A stretch of DNA of 7,470 nucleotides, from positions 1 to 7,470 of the forward strand of contig QIJG01000337.1 in NCBI GenBank assembly GCA_003232715.1, read 5' to 3'. The translations under genes and the position numbers were made by a program. The notes beneath the pieces are model-generated. The model saw nothing but the letters and a program-made list of their open reading frames with translations. It did no database searches and was not told where the DNA came from. Source of the stretch: Nitrospirota bacterium (GTDB taxonomy: Bacteria; Nitrospirota; Thermodesulfovibrionia; Thermodesulfovibrionales; JdFR-85). Shown here piece by piece: positions 7,098 through 7,470 of the stretch (its first letter is position 1; every line of letters starts with the position of its first letter).

Positions 7098-7123
7098 ATC
7101 CGGGGATTTAATTGAACCCGGAT
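7098..7123 (+). repeat. Short inverted repeat after flgL stop
   Basis: ATCCGGG (7098-7104) and CCCGGAT (7117-7123) form a perfect 7-bp stem with a 12-nt loop, starting 3 nt after the flgL stop. There is no U-run, so it is not a normal terminator. The CCCGGAT arm is also part of the left terminal arm of the large palindrome, so the two pairings exclude each other. Confidence 0.6.
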
Positions 7124-7172
7124 CCAGCAATAAATGGTTGTTGGAAGCGATATGATAGAGCCTTCACTCATT

Positions 7173-7200
7173 CTCGACGGACATCGTGTCCGTCTCCGAG
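7173..7200 (+). other. Inner hairpin A of the palindromic element
   Basis: GACGGACA (7176-7183) and TGTCCGTC (7187-7194) form a perfect 8-bp stem with a TCG loop. In an alternative fold CTCG (7173-7176) pairs with CGAG (7197-7200), lengthening the stem below a three-base bulge. It sits between the two 18-bp arms of the large palindrome. Confidence 0.75.
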
Positions 7201-7202
7201 GA

Positions 7203-7243
7203 AATTTCGCAATTCACCATCCGGGTGAATTTACTGCGAAATT
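7203..7243 (+). other. Inner hairpin B of the palindromic element
   Basis: AATTTCGC (7203-7210) pairs with GCGAAATT (7236-7243), and AATTCACC (7211-7218) pairs with GGTGAATT (7224-7231). This gives 16 bp with one 4-nt bulge (7232-7235) and a 5-nt loop, ATCCG. It directly follows hairpin A, so the core is a two-armed structure closed by the 18-bp stem. Confidence 0.78.
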
Positions 7244-7272
7244 AAAACCGTTCAGACTCTATCATATCGCTT

Positions 7273-7290
7273 CCTCGATTGAGGCTTTTT
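7273..7290 (+). terminator. Weak candidate intrinsic terminator after flgL
   Basis: CCTC-GATT-GAGG (7273-7284) is a 4-bp stem with a tetraloop, followed by C and five T residues (7286-7290). The stem is short for a rho-independent terminator, and its left arm overlaps the end of the 18-bp palindrome arm, which could stack on it or compete with it. It might partly separate flgL and csrA transcription. Confidence 0.3.
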
Positions 7291-7337
7291 ATCGCTGAAT
7301 CCGGGTTGAATTAAATCTGTTGAAAACAAGAGGAGGC

Positions 7338-7359
7338 AGGATGCTGGTATTGACAAGGA
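7338..7359 (+). promoter_or_regulatory. Candidate CsrA autoregulatory sites at the csrA start
   Basis: CAGGATG at 7337-7343 spans the start codon, and ACAAGGA at 7353-7359 lies just inside the gene. Both fit the core of the published CsrA RNA consensus (ACARGGAUG). Their GGA motifs (7339-7341 and 7357-7359) are 18 nt apart, suitable for bridging by one CsrA dimer. A third GGA (7332-7334) lies in the Shine-Dalgarno. Neither site is clearly in a hairpin loop, so this is tentative. Confidence 0.3.
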
Positions 7360-7470
7360 AGTCAGACGAATCAATCCGGATTGGTGATGATATAATCATC
7401 AGGGTGGTGGAGGTAAAGGGAAATCAGGTAAGACTCGGTATAGAGGCACCAAGGCACCTCAGGATTTACA
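7341..7470 (+). CDS. csrA: Carbon storage / translational regulator CsrA (3' partial)
   Basis: CsrA is a small dimeric RNA-binding protein that blocks or stabilises target mRNAs at GGA motifs. In many flagellated bacteria it represses flagellin translation and is antagonised by FliW. The 43 visible residues read MLVLTRKSDESIRIGDDIII then RVVEVKGNQVRLGIEAPRHL then RIY, the canonical N-terminal beta strands including Leu4 and the VKGNQVRLGIEAP core. The RNA-contacting Arg expected at about position 44 and the C-terminal helix lie beyond the window. The family is usually 60-80 residues. The Shine-Dalgarno is AGGAGG (7331-7336), 4 nt from the ATG. Location right after flgL is typical of species where csrA travels with flagellar genes, and fliW may follow, but that is outside the view. 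Confidence 0.95.
   Translation, partial: MLVLTRKSDESIRIGDDIIIRVVEVKGNQVRLGIEAPRHLRIY

Larger units (their letters stand above)
7105..7317 (+). repeat. 213-bp nested palindromic element (MITE-like or structured RNA)
   Basis: The gap between flgL and csrA is filled by a nested inverted repeat. The outer arms 7105-7128 and 7294-7317 pair over 24 bp with two mismatches, and ATAAA (7130-7134) with TTTAT (7288-7292) continues this stem after one mismatch. The inner arms 7143-7160 and 7257-7274 are a perfect 18-bp inverted repeat. Inside them are two further hairpins (7173-7200 and 7203-7243). No convincing coding frame crosses it. The layout of terminal inverted repeats around a foldable, non-coding core suits a non-autonomous mobile element, but I see no clear target-site duplication. 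A structured leader acting on csrA is the alternative. I do not recognise it as a known RNA family. Confidence 0.8.

Noticed and set aside
6908..7171. Minus-strand 87-codon open frame across the flgL end and the palindrome
   Set aside because: It is antisense to the conserved FlgL C-terminal coding region, has no recognisable product, and is the kind of shadow frame expected there. The other minus-strand frames in the window were rejected for the same reason.
7098..7317. CRISPR array or tRNA gene in the flgL-csrA gap
   Set aside because: The repeats are inverted rather than regularly spaced direct repeats, and no cloverleaf with T-arm sequence could be found.
7372..7383. 12-bp palindrome CAATCCGGATTG inside csrA as an operator
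   Set aside because: It lies within the csrA coding sequence, where the codons encode ordinary CsrA residues, and no partner site is visible; chance is the simpler explanation.

Overview
The window is one dense, single-strand block of late flagellar genes: flgG (5' end cut off by the window edge), flgA, flgH, flgI, flgJ, flgM, flgN, flgK, flgL and the start of csrA, all on the + strand. The genes for P-ring (flgI) and L-ring (flgH) proteins mean a diderm (Gram-negative type) bacterium. Order and content (single-domain FlgJ, flgM-flgN-flgK-flgL in one run, csrA directly after flgL) differ from enterics and resemble Nitrospirota or Desulfobacterota-like lineages. That placement is an inference from gene order and protein style, not a search result.

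Positions 1-3553 hold the rod/ring module: distal rod FlgG, P-ring chaperone FlgA, L-ring lipoprotein FlgH, P-ring FlgI and rod-binding FlgJ. The genes are nearly gapless (10-nt gap, 14-nt overlap, 73-nt gap, 4-nt ATGA overlap). The 73-nt flgH-flgI gap carries a short heptanucleotide tandem repeat with an inverted partner. Transcription of this part must start upstream of the window.

At 3551-3577 there is an exact match to the sigma-28 (FliA) consensus, TAAAGTTT-N11-GCCGATAA, whose -35 element begins at the flgJ stop codon. It opens the second module: anti-sigma-28 factor FlgM, the export chaperone FlgN, and its clients, the hook-filament junction proteins FlgK and FlgL. This gives the usual checkpoint logic: FlgM holds sigma-28 until the hook is complete and FlgM is exported; sigma-28 then drives flgM itself and the junction proteins. 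FlgN-FlgK are bridged by a 13-codon mini-ORF linked to both neighbours by TGATG stop-start overlaps.

Between flgL and csrA lies a 245-nt non-coding stretch, almost filled by a 213-bp nested palindrome (7105-7317): 24-bp imperfect terminal inverted repeats, a perfect 18-bp inner inverted repeat and two inner hairpins. It looks like a MITE-like repeat or a structured RNA and is the least explained item here. csrA, the RNA-binding global regulator often tied to flagellin control, starts at 7341 and runs off the window. No wholly new multigene system is visible; the coding content is conventional flagellar biology, and the points of interest are in the intergenic and junction sequences.
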